Shown in pieces: positions 16,894 to 25,916 of a stretch of 64,000 nucleotides of DNA. The notes beneath the pieces were generated by a model that saw only the letters and a list, made by a program, of their open reading frames with translations, had not been told where the DNA came from and searched no databases. Source of the stretch: Ramlibacter monticola (lineage in GTDB: Bacteria > Pseudomonadota > Gammaproteobacteria > Burkholderiales > Burkholderiaceae_C). The stretch spans positions 868,001-932,000 of the forward strand of contig NZ_JAEQNE010000001.1 of the NCBI RefSeq assembly GCF_016722785.1. Reading direction: 5' to 3'. Numbering within the stretch: the stretch's first letter is position 1; each line of letters begins with the position of its first letter. A program made the translations under genes and the position numbers.

Positions 16894-18023
16894 TGCTGCC
16901 CGTCCGCCTCCTGTCTTTCGCCTTCCTGCTGCTGCCGCTCGCCGCGCCGGCGCAGTTGCCGCCGCCCGCCGGCGAGGAACTGGTGGCCGCAGCCAAGGGC
17001 GCCCGGCCCGCCGGCCGCGCGAAGAAGCCGCCCCAACGCAGCGGACCGCCCTACGCCGAACGCGAGGACGCGATGCGCTTCGCCGAGGACGTCGCGGCGC
17101 GCCGCGACATCGATCCCGAATGGGCGCGCGGCATGCTGGGCCAGGCGCAGAACCTCGCGGTGGTCTCGCGCCTGATGCAGCCGCCGCCCGCGGCCCAGCC
17201 GAAGAACTGGGCGGTGTACCGCAGCCGCTTCATCGACCCGGTGCGCATCCGCGCCGGCGTGCGCTTCTGGGAGGAGCACCGCCGCACCCTGGAAACGGTG
17301 GAACAGCAGTACGGCGTGCCCGCCGAGATCATCGTCGGCATCGTCGGCGTGGAGACGATCTACGGCCAGCAGATGGGCGACTTCCGCATCCTCGACGCGC
17401 TGGCCACGCTGGCCTTCGACTTCCCCGCGAGCCACCCGCGCGCGGCCGAACGGAGCCAGTACTTCCGCGGCGAGCTGGAGCAGTTCCTCGCCTTCCACTA
17501 CACCGCCAAGAGCAGCCCGCTGAAGCCGCGCGGCAGCTACGCCGGCGCCTGGGGCATGCCGCAGTTCATGCCCAGCAGCCTGGCGCGCTGGGGCGTCGAC
17601 CAGGACGGCGACAAGAAGGTGGACCTGGCGAACAGCCCGGACGACGTGATCGCCTCGGTGGCCAACTACTTCAAGGGCTACGGCTGGAACACCGGCATGC
17701 CCACCCACTACCCGGTGCAGCTCGACCAGGAGAAGCTGCAGCTGGACGCCCTGCTCGCGCCCGACATCCTGCCCACCTTCAGCGCGGCGAGCTTCCAGGC
17801 CAAGGGCGCGGTGCTGGAGGGGCCGGCGCTGGAACACAAGGGGCCGCTCGCGCTGATCGAGTTGCAGAATGGCGCAGACCCGCCGACCTACGTGGCGGGC
17901 ACGGAGAACTTCTACGTGATCACGCGCTACAACTGGTCGAGCTACTACGCGATGGCGGTCATCGAACTCGGCCGCGAGGTGAAGGAAGCGCTGGCGCGCC
18001 AGCAGACCGCAGGTACCCCATGA
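16893..18023 (+). CDS. mltB: Lytic murein transglycosylase B
   Basis: 376-aa periplasmic murein hydrolase that cleaves the MurNAc-GlcNAc bond with 1,6-anhydro product. It has an N-terminal signal peptide ending near APAQ, with no lipobox Cys, so it looks soluble, unlike E. coli MltB. The catalytic Glu is E154 in IVGVETIYG. YAGAWGMPQFMPSS and the NYFKGYGWNTGMP block are typical of the MltB family. ATG overlaps the stop of the TgpA-type gene (TGATG). Its linkage to a transglutaminase-like membrane protein suggests a cell-envelope operon. Confidence 0.92.
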   Translation: MLPVRLLSFAFLLLPLAAPAQLPPPAGEELVAAAKGARPAGRAKKPPQRSGPPYAEREDAMRFAEDVAARRDIDPEWARGMLGQAQNLAVVSRLMQPPPAAQPKNWAVYRSRFIDPVRIRAGVRFWEEHRRTLETVEQQYGVPAEIIVGIVGVETIYGQQMGDFRILDALATLAFDFPASHPRAAERSQYFRGELEQFLAFHYTAKSSPLKPRGSYAGAWGMPQFMPSSLARWGVDQDGDKKVDLANSPDDVIASVANYFKGYGWNTGMPTHYPVQLDQEKLQLDALLAPDILPTFSAASFQAKGAVLEGPALEHKGPLALIELQNGADPPTYVAGTENFYVITRYNWSSYYAMAVIELGREVKEALARQQTAGTP

Positions 18024-18643
18024 GCGTCAGCAGCGCTTCCTGGCAGCGCCTGTGGCGCGAGCTGGGCGCCGAACCCGTGCCCGCGGGCCTGTACAACCAG
18101 CTCGTGGCCGCGTACAGCGAAGCCCACCGGGAGTACCACACGCTGCAGCACCTGCGCGCCTGCCTCGCGCATTTCGAGGCCGCGGCCTCGCTGGCGCAGC
18201 ACCCGGCCGAGGTCGAGCTGGCGCTGTGGTTCCACGACGCCGTGTACGACCCGGGCCGCCCCGACAACGAGGCGCGCAGCGCCGAATGGGCCTGGCGCAG
18301 CATCCTCGCCGCCGGCTGCGGCGAGGAGGTGGCCCAGAGGGTGCAGGCCCTCGTCCTGGCCACCAAGGGCCACGCCCCCAGCGAGGACCCCGACACCCGC
18401 CTGCTGCTGGACATCGACCTGGCGATCCTCGGCGCGGCGCCGGCGCGCTTCGACGACTACGACCGGCAGATCCGCGCCGAGTACGGGCACCTGCCGGAGG
18501 CGGAGTTCCGGGCCGGCCGCGCCGAGGTCCTCGCCGCCTTCCTCGCCCGACCGCGCATCTACCTCACGTCCGCCTTCCACGACGCGCTGGAGCACCGCGC
18601 GCGGGAAAACCTGGGGCGCACGCTCGCCGGCCTCCAGGCCTGA
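18020..18643 (+). CDS. HD-domain protein, predicted metal-dependent phosphohydrolase
   Basis: 207-aa single-domain HD protein. Metal ligands are visible as YHTLQHL (His), WFHDAVYDP (HD pair) and LLLDIDLAILG (distal Asp). The length and the order of motifs match the widespread uncharacterised family described as predicted metal-dependent HD superfamily phosphohydrolases. The start overlaps the mltB stop (ATGA), making it the last gene of the moxR operon. The substrate is not predictable. Confidence 0.85.
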   Translation: MSVSSASWQRLWRELGAEPVPAGLYNQLVAAYSEAHREYHTLQHLRACLAHFEAAASLAQHPAEVELALWFHDAVYDPGRPDNEARSAEWAWRSILAAGCGEEVAQRVQALVLATKGHAPSEDPDTRLLLDIDLAILGAAPARFDDYDRQIRAEYGHLPEAEFRAGRAEVLAAFLARPRIYLTSAFHDALEHRARENLGRTLAGLQA

Positions 18644-18659
18644 TCCGACCCTGGCGGCG

Positions 18660-18681
18660 CCGCGTGGTGCACCTCACGCGG
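18660..18681. terminator. 7-bp hairpin after the moxR-to-HD operon
   Basis: CCGCGTG-GTGCACCT-CACGCGG forms a 7-bp stem 17 nt after the HD-protein stop. It lacks a T tract. A small GTTAC-TTCC-GTAAC palindrome follows at 18687-18700 and could belong to regulation of the next gene. Confidence 0.35.
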
Positions 18682-18764
18682 AGTAGGTTACTTCCGTAAC
18701 ACCCCCCATCGGAGTGACTTCCGACTCACAGGTGCCGCACACCGTCTGGCAAATTCGACCTGCC

Positions 18765-19142
18765 ATGACAGAAACGGTGATGAATTTCGACCTTTTCGTC
18801 GGGAATGAGGTCGACCATGCCCGCGTCGAGGTGGCGGGGCATCCCTCCTTCGACCAGCTCGTGTCCTTGCTCCACCTGCTGGGCGTGGACAGCGGCGGCT
18901 GGGAGCACCCGGTGCTGCTGCTGGACCTGCGCGAGATGCAGACTCGGTTCACGCCCGAACAGCAGGTCTGCATCGGCCGGGAGGCCGCCCTGAGCCTGGC
19001 GCACCTGCGCAGGGTGGCCGCGGTGGTACAGCCGGAGCGCATCACGCGCGTCGCCGAAAAGGCGGCGCGGCGCAACGGAACCAACATCCGCGTGTTCGCC
19101 GAGGAGGCCGCCGCGCTCGCGTGGCTGCGCGCCCCGGGCTGA
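18765..19142 (+). CDS. SpoIIAA-like (STAS-fold) small protein
   Basis: 125-aa protein resembling the SpoIIAA-like family: an N-terminal beta region, a strand HPVLLLDLREM, helix, then RRVAAVVQP and the characteristic C-terminal NIRVFAEEAAALAWL. Such STAS/SEC14-like proteins are of unknown function and probably bind lipids or partner proteins. ATG 18765 is taken; ATG 18780 is an alternative. It is monocistronic and convergent with the alpha-E gene. I do not recognise a specific role. Confidence 0.6.
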   Translation: MTETVMNFDLFVGNEVDHARVEVAGHPSFDQLVSLLHLLGVDSGGWEHPVLLLDLREMQTRFTPEQQVCIGREAALSLAHLRRVAAVVQPERITRVAEKAARRNGTNIRVFAEEAAALAWLRAPG

Positions 19143-19160
19143 GGCCGGCGCGGGCGCCGG

Positions 19161-20114
19161 TCAGGCGGGGATCAGGAAGTCCCGGCTGATGCGCACGCCC
19201 AGTTCGTTCACGCGGTCCAGGAACTGGGTGAGGAAGGCGTGCAGTCCGGTGGCGAGGATCTCGTCGATGTCGCCGTACTGCAGGTCCGCGCGCAGCTTGC
19301 CGGCCCGGCGCTGCGTCTCGGACGACTGGTCGTTGGCCACCATCGCGAGGTTGTGCACCACCTCGTTCATGCTGGCGTGCAGCGACCGCGGCATGTCGGC
19401 GCGCAGGATCAGCAGGTCCGCCACCAGTTCGGGCTTGATCACGTCGCGGTACACCTTGCGGTAGATCTCGAAGCCGGACACGCTGCGCAGGATGGAACTC
19501 CAGTGGTAGAAGTCGTACTCCTGGTCCTTCTCGCTGGCGGCGCCGAAGAAGTCGCTCTGGACGGCGTGGAACTTCACGTCCACCAGCCGCGCCGTGTTGT
19601 CGGCGCGTTCGAGGAAGGTGCCCAGGCGCATGAACTGCAGCGCCTCGTCCATCAGCATGGTGCCCACCGTGACGCCGCGCGAGAGGTGCGAGCGGAACTT
19701 CACCCACTCGAAGAACTGGGCGGGGTCGCGCTCGAACTCGCCGGAGCGCAGCATGCGGTTGACCTCCAGCCAGGTCTGGTTCTGCGTCTCCCAGGCCTCG
19801 GTGGTGAGCGAGCCGCGCACCGCGCGTGCGTTCTCGCGCGCGGCCCGCAGGCAGGACACGATGGACGAGGGATTGCTCTCGTCCTTCACCATGAACTGCA
19901 TCACGCTCTGCGGCTCGACCTCGCCGTGCTTGGCCTGGTAGGCCGGCATCAGCTCGCTGATGGACAGCATGCCCTGCCAGCCGACCTTGGACACCGCGGC
20001 GGACTGCGGCAGCAGCGAGGTCTGGTAGTTCACGTCCAGCATCCGCGCGGTGTTCTCCGCCCGCTCGGTGTAGCGCGCCATCCAGAACAGGTGGTCCGCG
20101 GTGCGCGAGAGCAT
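19161..20114 (-). CDS. Alpha-E domain protein (DUF403), stand-alone copy
   Basis: 317-aa all-helical alpha-E protein. It begins with the family signature MLSRTADHLFWMARYTERAE. The internal ADNTARLVDVKF block repeats that motif, and conserved Arg and Glu residues follow. In comparative genomics this domain travels with circularly permuted ATP-grasp and transglutaminase genes and is proposed to take part in synthesis or modification of a peptide. The ATP-grasp partner is the next gene upstream, 17 nt away. A second, fused version of this pair lies at 40330-42969. Confidence 0.9.
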   Translation of the reverse strand: MLSRTADHLFWMARYTERAENTARMLDVNYQTSLLPQSAAVSKVGWQGMLSISELMPAYQAKHGEVEPQSVMQFMVKDESNPSSIVSCLRAARENARAVRGSLTTEAWETQNQTWLEVNRMLRSGEFERDPAQFFEWVKFRSHLSRGVTVGTMLMDEALQFMRLGTFLERADNTARLVDVKFHAVQSDFFGAASEKDQEYDFYHWSSILRSVSGFEIYRKVYRDVIKPELVADLLILRADMPRSLHASMNEVVHNLAMVANDQSSETQRRAGKLRADLQYGDIDEILATGLHAFLTQFLDRVNELGVRISRDFLIPA

Positions 20115-20131
20115 GTCGTTGTTTTCTCCGT

Positions 20132-21628
20132 TCAAATTTCGAGGATCCAGGTGTCCTTGGTGCCGCCGCCCTGCGAGGAGTTGACCACCAGGGAACCCTC
20201 CTTCAGGGCCACGCGGGTGAGCCCGCCCGGCACCATCTGCACCTCCCTGCCCGAGAGCACGAAGGGCCGCAGGTCGATGTGGCGCGGCGCGATGCCCCGC
20301 TCCACGAAGGTGGGGCAGCTCGAAAGCGACAGCGTCGGCTGGGCGATGTAGCCATCGGGCCGGGCCAGCAGCGCGCCGCGGAAGTCCTCGATCTCCTGCG
20401 CCGAGGCCGCGGGGCCCACCAGCATGCCGTAGCCGCCGGCCCCGTGCACTTCCTTGACCACCAGTTCTTTGAGGTTGGCCAGCACGTACTTGAGGTCCTC
20501 GGGGTTGCGGCAGGACCACGTTGGCACGTTCGAGAGGATCGGCTTCTCGCCGAGGTAGAACTCGATCATCTTCGGCACGAAGGGATAGATCGACTTGTCG
20601 TCGGCCACGCCGGTTCCGATCGCGTTGCACAGGGTCACGTTGCCGGCCTGGTAGACCTTCAGCAGCCCCGCGCAGCCGAGCGTGGAGGTGGGGCGGAAGG
20701 CCTGCGGATCGAGGAAGTCGTCGTCCACCCGGCGGTAGATCACGTCCACCCGGCGCGGGCCGCGCGTGGTGCGCATGTAGACGAAGTTGTCCTTGACGAA
20801 CAGGTCCTGGCCCTCGACCAGCTCCACGCCCATCTGCTGGGCGAGGAAGGCATGCTCGAAGTAGGCGCTGTTGTACATGCCCGGCGTGAGCACCACGACC
20901 GTCGGGTCGTCGGTGGTCGAGGGGGCCGAGGCCCGCAGCGTCTCCAGCAGCAGGTCCGGGTAGTGCATCACCGGCGCGACCTTGTAGGCGCTGAACAGGT
21001 CGGGGAACAGCCGCATCATCATCTTGCGGTCTTCCAGCATGTAGCTCACGCCGCTGGGCACGCGCAGGTTGTCTTCCAGCACGTAGTAGCGGCCCTCGCC
21101 GTTGCCGTCGGGGGCCCGCACGATGTCGATGCCGGCGATGTGCGAGTAGATGTTGTTCGGCACGTTCACGCCCATCATCTCGCGGCGGAACTGCGCGTTG
21201 CCGGTGATCTGCGCCTCCGGCACGACGCCGGCCTTGACGATCTCCTGCTCGTGGTAGACGTCGTGGATGAAGCGGTTGAGCGCGTCGACGCGCTGGACCA
21301 GGCCTTTTTCCATCCGGCGCCACTCGTCCGCCGGGATGATGCGCGGGATCAGGTCGAAGGGGATCAGCCGCTCGGTGCCCGCGCCGTCCTCGTCCTTGGC
21401 GCCGTAGACCGCGAAGGTGATGCCGACGCGGCGGAAGATCATCTCGGCCTCCTCGCGCCGCGAGCGCATCATCTCGTGCGACTGGCGCGAGAGCCACTCG
21501 GCGTAGGTGCGGTAATGGTCGCGCACGCCCTGCACCTGCAGCTGCGACATGCCGCCCATGGACTGCGCCTGGAACTGGACCGCACCGTCCTGGGGCAGTT
21601 GGGCGAACATCTCGTCGAATTTCTGCAT
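20132..21628 (-). CDS. Circularly permuted ATP-grasp protein, stand-alone copy
   Basis: 498-aa circularly permuted type-2 ATP-grasp enzyme (formerly DUF404/DUF407), expected to ligate a carboxylate to an amine using ATP. Visible are RLIPFDLIPRIIP, YYVLEDNLRVPSGVSYMLE, VVLTPGMYNSAYFEHAFLA, VKEVHGAGGYGMLVGP (nucleotide loop) and the C-terminal GGLTRVALKEGSLVVNSSQGG followed by Lys/Asp. ATG 21628 gives the usual length of about 480-500 aa. It is the first gene of a two-gene unit with the alpha-E protein. Substrates are unknown. Confidence 0.9.
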   Translation of the reverse strand: MQKFDEMFAQLPQDGAVQFQAQSMGGMSQLQVQGVRDHYRTYAEWLSRQSHEMMRSRREEAEMIFRRVGITFAVYGAKDEDGAGTERLIPFDLIPRIIPADEWRRMEKGLVQRVDALNRFIHDVYHEQEIVKAGVVPEAQITGNAQFRREMMGVNVPNNIYSHIAGIDIVRAPDGNGEGRYYVLEDNLRVPSGVSYMLEDRKMMMRLFPDLFSAYKVAPVMHYPDLLLETLRASAPSTTDDPTVVVLTPGMYNSAYFEHAFLAQQMGVELVEGQDLFVKDNFVYMRTTRGPRRVDVIYRRVDDDFLDPQAFRPTSTLGCAGLLKVYQAGNVTLCNAIGTGVADDKSIYPFVPKMIEFYLGEKPILSNVPTWSCRNPEDLKYVLANLKELVVKEVHGAGGYGMLVGPAASAQEIEDFRGALLARPDGYIAQPTLSLSSCPTFVERGIAPRHIDLRPFVLSGREVQMVPGGLTRVALKEGSLVVNSSQGGGTKDTWILEI

Positions 21629-21663
21629 AGATGCGGTTCTCCGGCTACAGGATAGCAACTTCC

Positions 21664-21740
21664 CGGCCACGGCTGGGTCGCCCGGCCGCACCGCGGTCGG
21701 CCACGGTCGGGTCACCCTGCCGCACCTCAGTCGGCCATCG
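21664..21740. repeat. 34-bp tandem repeat (2.3 units) at the end of comEC
   Basis: Units start CGGCCACGG at 21664 and 21698, and a partial unit CGGCCATCG starts at 21732. Each unit contains GGGTC and a CCGCACC stretch. The last partial unit runs into the 3' end of comEC, so the repeat spans the gene boundary. Confidence 0.6.
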
Positions 21741-24141
21741 TGGGAGCGGCCTCGTGGCGCCAGTAGCGCGGGTCTTCCTGCCGCTCGCAGCGCAGCACCC
21801 GCGCGGTGCGTGAAGCCCACGCCACCGCACCGCAGCGGGGCGAGAGCGCGAGCACGATGCCGCGCTGCTCGTACCTTTGCCGCACCACGGGCGCCGGATG
21901 CCCGAAGCGGTTGCGGTAACCGGCCTGCACCACGGCGGCCCACGGCCGCACCGCATCGAGGAAAGCCTCGGACGAGGAAGTGCGGCTGCCGTGGTGCGGC
22001 ACCAGCAGGAGATCGGCCGCCAGGTCCGTACCCCGCGCGAGCAGCGCCGCCTCCTGCGGCTGTTCGATGTCGCCCGCCAGCAGCGCGCGGGCGCGCCCGT
22101 TGCCCACCCGCAGCACGCAGCTCATCGCGTTGGGCTTGAGGCGCTGCGCGTAGTCCTCCTCCGCCGGATGGAGCAGTTCGAAGTGCACGCCGTCCCAGTC
22201 CCACTGCTGGCCGGCGCGACAGGGCTCCACGGGACGCAGCGCCTGCAGCGGGTGGCCCGGCTCCAGCGAGGCCAGAAGCCGGGCGCCCGGCTGCATGCGC
22301 AGCACCGCCGCCGCCCCGCCGGTGTGGTCGCTGTCGCGGTGGCTGAGCACCAGCAGGTCCACCCTCTCGCCCCAGGCGCGCAGCAGCGGGACGAGCACGC
22401 GCTGCCCGGCATCCGTCTCGCGGCTGTAGCCCGGGCCGGCGTCGTACACCAGGGTGTGCGTCGCGGTGCGCACGAGCACCGCGTTGCCCTGGCCGACATC
22501 GGCGGCGAGCAGCTCGAACTCGCCCGGCGGCGGCCGCGGCACCTGCCACAGGAGCAGCGGCAGCATCAGCGGCAGGCCGAGCAGGCGCAGGGTCGGCGCG
22601 ATGCGCGCCGCCAGCAGCAGGCCGCCGAGCACGGCGGCCGCGCCGGCCCACAAGGGCGGCACGGGGGCCGACCAGGTCGCGAACGGCAGTTCCGCCAGCA
22701 GGCGCAGGAACGCGCCCAGCAGCTCCAGCGCCCCGGCGGCGGCGGTCCAGAGCGGCGCCAGCAGCACGCCGCCGAGTCCGAGCGGCGTCACGACCAGCGT
22801 CACCCACGGGATGGCGAGGAAGTTGGCGAGCAGGCCCACCAGCGACACCTGCCCGAACAGCAGCACCGACAGCGGCGTGAGGGCGACGGTCACGACCCAC
22901 TGCTCGCGCGCGAGGGCGCGCAGCGAGCCAAGCACCCGCGCGACGAGGCTGCCCGCCGGCGGGGATGGAGCGGACCGCGCCGGGCCGCTCGCGAACAGCA
23001 CGCCCACCGCCACGAAACTGAGCCAGAAGCCCGCCTGCGTCAGCGCCCAGGGATCGATGGTCACCACGGTGGCGCAGGCGAGCAGCCAGACGTGCGGCCA
23101 GGGCCAGTCGCGCGCGCCGAGGCGCAGCAGGCCCACGGCGGCCAGCATGAACACCGTGCGTTGCGCCGGCACGCCCCAGCCGCTGAACAGGGCGTAGGCG
23201 GCTGCCAGCAGGATGCCGCCGAGGAGGCCGGCATGCTGCGCCGGCCAGGCGAGGCAAAGCCGCGCGCTGCGCCGCCAGGCGCGGCCCACCAGCGCGCCGG
23301 CCGCCCAGGCGAACATGGTGACGTGCAGGCCCGAGATGCTCATGAGGTGGGCGACGCCGGTGGCGCGGAACACGTCCCAGTCGGCCCGTTCGATCGCGCC
23401 CTGGTCGCCCACCACCAGCGCGGCGAGCACGCCGGCCAGGCGCGGATCGCCCACCTGCGCGAAGATCGCCTCGCGTACCGCGTGGCGGGCCTGTTCGAGC
23501 GGGTGCGCCCAGGTGGCGCCCAGGCGCCGCGGCGGCGGATCGCGCGGGGCGGCGCGCACGTAGCCGGTGGCCTGGATGCCCTGCTCCCACAGCCACAGCT
23601 CGTGGTCGAAGCCGTGCGGGTTGACGTGCCCGTGCGGCGCCTTCAGGCGCACCGTCCATTGCCAGCGCTCGCCGGGGCGCAGGTCCGCGGGCAACCGCTG
23701 CAGCGCCGGCGTGCCCTCGCCGCCGGTATCGAGGCCGCCGTACCAGCCCAGCAGGATGCGCGGCGGCACGGCGACGGGGCGGCCATCGCGCTGCGCCGAT
23801 TCCGGTGCGAAGCGGAAGCGCAGGCCGGCCTCGTTGCGCTGCGGCAGGGCGGCGACGATGCCGGTGAGCTGCAGGTCCGCGCCTTCCAGCGCGGGGTCGA
23901 TGCGGGTGGCGAGGAAGGCCGCGGCGCGCCAGCCGGTCACGCCGGCGGAGAGCGCCGTGGCCAGCAGGAAGAGCGCCGCGCTGCGCCGGCGCAGGCGCAG
24001 TGCGGGCAGCAGCAGGAGCAAGGCGAGCCCGCCCAGGGCCGCATACGCGAGCGGCGGCCAGAGGCGGGGCTGCTGCAGTTGCAGGGCGGCGCCGAGGACC
24101 ACGCCCAGAAGGAGCGGCGGGAGAGTGGACGGCGGGATCAC
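21727..24141 (-). CDS. comEC: ComEC/Rec2 family DNA-internalization protein
   Basis: 804-aa polytopic inner-membrane protein of natural competence, thought to form the channel for single-stranded DNA. It has N-terminal helices and a DUF4131-type soluble region, then the competence domain with the signature HLMSISGLHVTMFAWAAG near residue 265 and multiple helices. A C-terminal metallo-beta-lactamase domain follows (ADVGQGNAVLV and LSHRDSDHTGG metal-binding motif), with LLVPHHGSRTSSS. The start is GTG; no better ATG lies near. A 34-bp tandem repeat touches its 3' end. No pilus or other com genes are in the window. Confidence 0.92.
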   Translation of the reverse strand: MIPPSTLPPLLLGVVLGAALQLQQPRLWPPLAYAALGGLALLLLLPALRLRRRSAALFLLATALSAGVTGWRAAAFLATRIDPALEGADLQLTGIVAALPQRNEAGLRFRFAPESAQRDGRPVAVPPRILLGWYGGLDTGGEGTPALQRLPADLRPGERWQWTVRLKAPHGHVNPHGFDHELWLWEQGIQATGYVRAAPRDPPPRRLGATWAHPLEQARHAVREAIFAQVGDPRLAGVLAALVVGDQGAIERADWDVFRATGVAHLMSISGLHVTMFAWAAGALVGRAWRRSARLCLAWPAQHAGLLGGILLAAAYALFSGWGVPAQRTVFMLAAVGLLRLGARDWPWPHVWLLACATVVTIDPWALTQAGFWLSFVAVGVLFASGPARSAPSPPAGSLVARVLGSLRALAREQWVVTVALTPLSVLLFGQVSLVGLLANFLAIPWVTLVVTPLGLGGVLLAPLWTAAAGALELLGAFLRLLAELPFATWSAPVPPLWAGAAAVLGGLLLAARIAPTLRLLGLPLMLPLLLWQVPRPPPGEFELLAADVGQGNAVLVRTATHTLVYDAGPGYSRETDAGQRVLVPLLRAWGERVDLLVLSHRDSDHTGGAAAVLRMQPGARLLASLEPGHPLQALRPVEPCRAGQQWDWDGVHFELLHPAEEDYAQRLKPNAMSCVLRVGNGRARALLAGDIEQPQEAALLARGTDLAADLLLVPHHGSRTSSSEAFLDAVRPWAAVVQAGYRNRFGHPAPVVRQRYEQRGIVLALSPRCGAVAWASRTARVLRCERQEDPRYWRHEAAPTMAD

Positions 24142-24205
24142 CGTGGTTCAACGCGCGCGGCGACCAGTGCGTCACGGGAACGCTCCCCTACCTGGAGGAG
24201 CCGGG

Positions 24206-24248
24206 CGTGCCCCCACCCCGACCCTCCCCCGGAGGGGCAAGGAGGGAG
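24206..24248. repeat. CCCCCACCCC/CTCCCC dispersed repeat, copy 2
   Basis: GTGCCCCCACCCCGACC followed by CTCCCCCGGAGGGGC, in the comEC-cheB gap. It nearly matches the right arm of the element at 4691-4727. The CTCCCC/GGAGGGG part can form a short hairpin just after the cheB stop. Confidence 0.6.
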
Positions 24249-24255
24249 CCAGGGA

Positions 24256-25305
24256 TCAGGAGAGGGCCAGGGCCTCGAGGCGGCCGGCGATGTCCGGCAG
24301 CGGCGTGATCTCGTGCACGCCGCCGGCGACGATCGCCTGGCGCGGCATGCCGAAGACCACGCAGGTGGCCTCGTCCTGGGCGATGTTGTGGGCGCCCGCG
24401 CGGCTCATCTCCAGCATGGCGTCGGCGCCGTCGCCGCCCATGCCGGTGAGCATCACCCCGATCGCCTTCGGGCCCGCGGCCCTGGCGATCGAGCGGAACA
24501 GCGTGTCCACCGAGGGGCGGTGCCGGTTCACCGGCGGATCGTCCGTCACGCGCAGGTAGTAGCCGGACGCGCGGCGCATCAGCACCAGGTGGCGTCCGCC
24601 CGGCGCGATGTACGCGACGCCCTCGTGCACCGCCTCGCCGTCGTCCGCCTGCTTGACGTGGATCTTGCACAGCGTGTCCAGCCGCCTGGCGAAGGTCTCG
24701 GTGAAGCCCGGCGGCATGTGCTGCGCGATCACGATCGGCGGCATGCGCGAGGGCAGGTTCGTCAGCAGTTCGCGCAGCGCCTCGACCCCGCCGGTGGACG
24801 CGCCGATGCCGATCACCCGCCGCAGCCCCGCCGCCGGCGCGGACGGCATCAGCGGGGCGGGGCGCGACTTCAGCGCCGGCTGCGGCTGCGAGACCATGGC
24901 GCGGCGCCGCCGCACCTGGGCGCCGGCCGCGGCGCGGATCTTGTCGGCAATCTCCTGCGCGTTCTGTTCCAGCTGGTCGTAGCTGGCGGGCTTCGCCACG
25001 AAGTCCACGGCGCCGAGTTCCAGCGCCTTCATCGTGGTCTCGGCGCCCTCGCGGGTGAGCGAGGAGATCATGATGACCGGCAGCGGCCGCACCATCATCA
25101 GGTTGCGCAGGAAGTCGAGGCCGTTCATGCGCGGCATCTCGACGTCCAGCGTGATCACGTCGGGCGGAGTGCGGCGGATGCGGTCGATCGCCAGCAGGGG
25201 GTCGGGCGACGCGCCCAGCAGCTCCATGTCGGGCTGCGAAGCCACGACGCGGCCGAGGAAGGCCCGCATCACGGCGGAATCGTCGACTACGAGGACGCGG
25301 ATCAT
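24256..25305 (-). CDS. cheB: Chemotaxis response regulator protein-glutamate methylesterase
   Basis: 349-aa two-domain protein that demethylates (and deamidates) receptor glutamates when phosphorylated by CheA. The receiver domain has the acidic pair VVDDSAVMRA and phospho-acceptor Asp54 (TLDVEMPRMNG). An Arg/Pro-rich linker joins it to the methylesterase domain, with catalytic Ser in GASTGGVEAL, His in AQHMPPGFTETFA and Asp in MLTGMGGDGAD. It is the last gene of the chemosensory string; its ATG overlaps the cheD stop (ATGA). The repeat at 24206-24248 follows the stop. Confidence 0.95.
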   Translation of the reverse strand: MIRVLVVDDSAVMRAFLGRVVASQPDMELLGASPDPLLAIDRIRRTPPDVITLDVEMPRMNGLDFLRNLMMVRPLPVIMISSLTREGAETTMKALELGAVDFVAKPASYDQLEQNAQEIADKIRAAAGAQVRRRRAMVSQPQPALKSRPAPLMPSAPAAGLRRVIGIGASTGGVEALRELLTNLPSRMPPIVIAQHMPPGFTETFARRLDTLCKIHVKQADDGEAVHEGVAYIAPGGRHLVLMRRASGYYLRVTDDPPVNRHRPSVDTLFRSIARAAGPKAIGVMLTGMGGDGADAMLEMSRAGAHNIAQDEATCVVFGMPRQAIVAGGVHEITPLPDIAGRLEALALS

Positions 25306-25916
25306 CGCGGGGGTTTGAAGATTTCGATCTCGCCGCCGGACTTCGCGTCCAGCCGCTGGAGGTATTCCTGTTCGCGCCGCTGCACGGTCTCGCTCGGGGT
25401 CAGGCTCAGGCGCTTGACCTGCACCTTGCCGCTCTCGACGAAGAAGTGCACCTTGCGCGGGCAGACGTCCTGCAGGTCCCTGGCCAGCACGCGGATGCCT
25501 TCGACCCGGAGGAATTCGACCACGAACTCGGAATTCTTGGCGCCCACGTCCAGCCGCTCGAAGCCGGCCAGCAGGCGGGCGCCGCCGAACACCTTGGCCA
25601 CCAGCCGGCGGCGGTCCGCCCCCAGGTGGATCATCTGGTTGATCAGCACTTCCATCGCGTAGACGCCGAAGCGCGCCGAGGCGGCCCAGGGCGAGTCGGG
25701 ATGCGCGTTGTCGCCCGGCAGCATGAAGTGGTTCATGCCGCCGATGCGCTCCACCGGGTCCCACAGGCAGGTGGACACGCAGGAGCCCAGCACCGTCGTC
25801 ACCGCGCCGCTGCGCGCGGCGTGGTACTGCCCGGGCAGGATCTTGACCGTGTCGACCTGGAATTCGCGGTCGAAGTAGCGCAGGGGCTCGGGGTTGTCTT
25901 GGAGGACTGCGCTCAC
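25302..25916 (-). CDS. cheD: Chemoreceptor glutamine deamidase CheD
   Basis: 204-aa CheD, which deamidates Gln residues of chemoreceptors and in some bacteria partners the CheY phosphatase CheC. The catalytic Cys46 lies in VLGSCVSTCLWD and His63 in GGMNHFMLPG. The KVFGGARLL segment and the DVCPRKVHFFV stretch are conserved. GTG 25916 is the start because it overlaps the cheR stop (GTGA) and the protein begins at the family's usual N terminus. No cheC or cheZ is visible in the window, so CheY dephosphorylation here is unexplained. Confidence 0.92.
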   Translation of the reverse strand: MSAVLQDNPEPLRYFDREFQVDTVKILPGQYHAARSGAVTTVLGSCVSTCLWDPVERIGGMNHFMLPGDNAHPDSPWAASARFGVYAMEVLINQMIHLGADRRRLVAKVFGGARLLAGFERLDVGAKNSEFVVEFLRVEGIRVLARDLQDVCPRKVHFFVESGKVQVKRLSLTPSETVQRREQEYLQRLDAKSGGEIEIFKPPR

